A DNA stretch of 41,633 nt from Haloarculaceae archaeon. Lineage in GTDB: Archaea > Halobacteriota > Halobacteria > Halobacteriales > Haloarculaceae. This document shows, piece by piece, positions 39,385-41,633 of this stretch. Both the position numbers and the translations under genes were made by a program. The stretch covers positions 1-41,633 of the forward strand of contig SKTU01000023.1 in assembly GCA_007122455.1 (NCBI GenBank). The letters are read 5' to 3'. Positions within the stretch are counted from its first letter, which is position 1. Each line of letters opens with the position of its first letter. Under the pieces are notes generated by a model, which was not told the DNA's origin, did not search any database, and saw only the letters and a list, made by a program, of their open reading frames with translations.

Positions 39385-41589
39385 GTGTCTAGTGCTGTCG
39401 ACGACGACGTTGCCCGGACGGTTTCGGAGGGGCGCGAACACATCGGCTCGATGCTGTCGGCCGCTCAGACCCATCTTCAGAAGGTCTTCATCATCTTCGT
39501 AATCGGATTCATCGGGACGTTCTCGATCCTCCGTACGTTCGTCTGGAGCCGCCTGAAAGCGGATCTCAACGCCCATCCGGACATCGTCGTCGTCGCGATC
39601 ACCCCGTTCGAGGTGATCCTCCTGCAGGCGAAGATCGGACTCGTCGCGGGCGTTCTGCTCGCGATCCCGCCGCTGATCTACTACTCGCGCGACTCGCTGA
39701 AGCGGCGCGGGCGCTGGCCGACCGGCCTGCCGCGGTGGAAGGCAGCCGCGTTCGCGCTCGTCTCGCTACTCCTGCTCGTCGGCGGCGTCGTCTACGCCTA
39801 CCGGCTCTTCTTCCCCCTGATGTTCCGGTTCCTCGCCGGCAACGCAGTCAGCGCCGGCTTTCAGCCCACCTACTCGATCTCGATGTGGGCGCAGTTCATC
39901 TTCCTCCTGTCGCTGTCGTTCGGGCTCGCCGCCCAGCTGCCGCTGCTGATGAGCACGCTGGCCTACACGGAGATCGTCGCCTACGAGACGTTCCGCGACA
40001 AGTGGAAGTACGCGGTCGTCGCCATCTTCGCGTTCGGAGCACTGTTCTCGCCGCCGGACCCGTTCACGCAGGTGATGTGGGCGATCCCGCTCGTGACGCT
40101 GTACGGCGTCTCGCTGTATCTCACGAAGATCGTCGTCACGGCGAAGCGCTCCAGCGACGGTCTCGACCTCACCGGCGCCGCCCGTGCACGGTGGAACCTG
40201 CTCGCCGGATTATTTGTCGTCGGACTCGCGGCCGTCTATCTCTACTACACCGCGGGCGGCGTCGAGGCGACCAACGACCTGCTCGCGGCACTCGGTAGCG
40301 ACTACCGCGTGCTGGCGGCGGGCGACGGGTTCGGTTCGGGAGTCGGTCCGACGGCGGTCGTCGGTCTCTACGGCGCGATCACCGGGGCCGTCCTCGCGAC
40401 GTTCGGGCTCGGTTACGTCGTCTACGCCGCACTGGACGGACCGGCTGACCCGTACGCGGTCGCCGGAGGCACCGCCGGGACGCCCGAGGACATCGATCTC
40501 TCACAGCTCGACGAGGCCGGGATCGACGCCGCGCCGGAGGCGGCGTTCGCCGCACTGAGCGAGGAGGAGGCGCTCTCTTTGGCGAGCGAAGCGATGGCCG
40601 ACGACGATCCCGATCGCGCACAGGCGGTTCTCGACCGATACGACGCAGCTCAGGAGGACGCCGGGGCGGACGCTGACGCGAACGAAGCCGGCGGTGAACA
40701 ACCCGACACCGGGACTGGTGGTGGTACGGACGAGGAGGATGACGGTCTCCTCGCACGGCGAAGCGCTGGCGTGTTGAGCGCCTTTTCGGAGGACGAGATC
40801 GACGAGGACGACGTCGGGGGGTACGCGTACGACATCGCCTTCGTCGCCGAGAGTCTCACTTCGAAGTCGTTCCGACTCGTCGGACTCGGGATGGCCGTGA
40901 TGGCGCTCACGTTCGTCGCGCTGTATCAGGGCGGAATCGGCTGGCTCAACGAGCAGTTCGTCAGCCGGATGCCGGACCAGTTCGCCGCGAGCCAGGTCGG
41001 GATCGTCACGCTGCATCCAGTCGAAGCACTCATCTTCATGGTGAAGGTGTCGGTGATCTTCGGCATCGCCGCGATCCTGCCGCTGTTGCTCTACTACGCG
41101 TGGCCGGCGCTCGAAGAACGCGGGCTCGCCCGTGGTGATCGGCGCGTACTGTTGGTCTGGGGTGGGACGCTACTGGTCGGGATGGCCGTCGGCAGCGTCG
41201 TCGGCTTCATCTACGTCGCGCCGGCGGTCATCTCGTGGCTCGCGGCCGACGTACTGCGGGCCGGGATGATCATCGCCTACCGGATCAACAACTACGGCTG
41301 GCTGATCTTCTTCACCACGGTCGGCATCGGGCTCCTCGCGATGATCCCCGTCACGATGGTGATGTTCCACCGAGGCGGCATCGTCGCCTATCGGACGATG
41401 CGGAGCCGGTGGCGGGAGGTCGCCATCGCCATCCTCGCGATCGCCGCGATCGGCTCACCGCGCGGGATCTTCACGATGTTCCTGCTCGGCATCCCGATCG
41501 TCGCCACGTACCTCTTCGGGCTCGGCGTGCTGTGGATCTACACGCTCGGTGGGCGGCGGCAGCCCCACCGTGGCGAAGCCGCGGACTGA
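39385..41589 (+). CDS. tatC: Fused double TatC (TatCt-type)
   Basis: This 734-residue protein has two TatC domains in tandem joined by an acidic linker: the first from about 20 to 340 with the entry MLSAAQTHLQKVFIIFVIGF, the second from about 480 to 734 with SLTSKSFRLVGLGMAVMALTFVALYQGG. Two extra hydrophobic segments near 270-350 connect them, giving about 14 in total. The linker (about 355-470) is rich in Asp, Glu and Ala. This fused form is known only from haloarchaea, where Tat is the main export route. The start is GTG at 39385 (VSSAVDDDVART), about 28 nt from an AT-rich element near 39355; upstream codons in the frame do not look coding. After its stop at 41589 the remaining 44 bases hold nothing I recognise. 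Confidence 0.93.
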   Translation: MSSAVDDDVARTVSEGREHIGSMLSAAQTHLQKVFIIFVIGFIGTFSILRTFVWSRLKADLNAHPDIVVVAITPFEVILLQAKIGLVAGVLLAIPPLIYYSRDSLKRRGRWPTGLPRWKAAAFALVSLLLLVGGVVYAYRLFFPLMFRFLAGNAVSAGFQPTYSISMWAQFIFLLSLSFGLAAQLPLLMSTLAYTEIVAYETFRDKWKYAVVAIFAFGALFSPPDPFTQVMWAIPLVTLYGVSLYLTKIVVTAKRSSDGLDLTGAARARWNLLAGLFVVGLAAVYLYYTAGGVEATNDLLAALGSDYRVLAAGDGFGSGVGPTAVVGLYGAITGAVLATFGLGYVVYAALDGPADPYAVAGGTAGTPEDIDLSQLDEAGIDAAPEAAFAALSEEEALSLASEAMADDDPDRAQAVLDRYDAAQEDAGADADANEAGGEQPDTGTGGGTDEEDDGLLARRSAGVLSAFSEDEIDEDDVGGYAYDIAFVAESLTSKSFRLVGLGMAVMALTFVALYQGGIGWLNEQFVSRMPDQFAASQVGIVTLHPVEALIFMVKVSVIFGIAAILPLLLYYAWPALEERGLARGDRRVLLVWGGTLLVGMAVGSVVGFIYVAPAVISWLAADVLRAGMIIAYRINNYGWLIFFTTVGIGLLAMIPVTMVMFHRGGIVAYRTMRSRWREVAIAILAIAAIGSPRGIFTMFLLGIPIVATYLFGLGVLWIYTLGGRRQPHRGEAAD

Positions 41590-41633
41590 GTCGAACTCCG
41601 TTCCGATGCGTTGTCCCACAACGATCGTTTTAG

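Noticed and set aside
1-41633. tRNA genes, CRISPR arrays, insertion sequences
   Set aside because: I looked for T-loop boxes, regularly spaced direct repeats and transposase motifs on both strands and found none.

Overview
The window looks like chromosome of an extremely halophilic archaeon (class Halobacteria). The evidence is the very high G+C content with G/C-ending codons, acidic proteins (Asp/Glu-rich valS, gnd, trpS and others), archaeal informational genes (L10e, an aIF2-beta-like protein, EndA, an archaeal-type RNase P RNA), the fused double TatC typical of haloarchaea, and many small families known only from haloarchaea. Most start codons sit 26-28 nt downstream of an AT-rich TATA-like element, which implies mostly leaderless transcripts; I used this spacing to choose starts. 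I see no tRNA genes, CRISPR arrays, insertion sequences or integrases, so this is core-type chromosome with a few odd loci. No stretch over 300 bases lacks a gene.

Layout. 1-3.6 kb: a HalOD1-type protein and a winged-helix regulator, an aIF2-beta/TRAM protein divergent from dihydroneopterin aldolase (MptD), a small coiled-coil protein, a creatininase-family amidohydrolase (probable ArfB) and ribosomal protein L10e. 3.6-7.4 kb: an alkyl-DHAP-synthase-like FAD oxidase, a Tat lipoprotein in a less GC-rich stretch, and 6-phosphogluconate dehydrogenase. 7.4-12.6 kb: valS behind a possible valine-codon leader peptide, a DedA protein, small DUF6360-like and CPCC proteins, and an overlapping pair (unknown protein plus DUF892 ferritin-like protein). 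12.6-18.1 kb: a chromate transporter with an inverted repeat over its promoter and a reading-frame anomaly at a G run, two HAD nucleotidase paralogues flanking an MBL hydrolase, a short decayed ORF, a beta-CASP nuclease and two small haloarchaeal proteins.

18.1-26.9 kb: nicotinamidase and nicotinate phosphoribosyltransferase (NAD salvage) around a surface metalloprotease-like lipoprotein, the RNase P RNA gene, a histidine kinase whose receiver has lost its phosphorylatable Asp, and a tRNA-Trp-related cluster (trpS, endA and a NucS-N-domain/zinc-finger protein). 26.9-35.1 kb: an NSS transporter, DoxX, an O-methyltransferase, an old-yellow-enzyme relative, an ASCH protein, LarE, a histidine phosphatase, a CDP-alcohol phosphatidyltransferase, and a membrane protein overlapping a ParB-like protein.

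35.2-38.5 kb: four + strand genes, each overlapping the next by 3-4 nt, encode a medium-chain dehydrogenase, a PTPS-fold protein without the usual catalytic residues, a GT4 glycosyltransferase and a SAM methyltransferase. This is the best candidate here for an undescribed pathway, perhaps making a glycosylated, methylated pterin-like molecule. 38.5-41.6 kb: the two haloarchaeal Tat translocase subunits, TatCo and the fused TatCt, are transcribed divergently.
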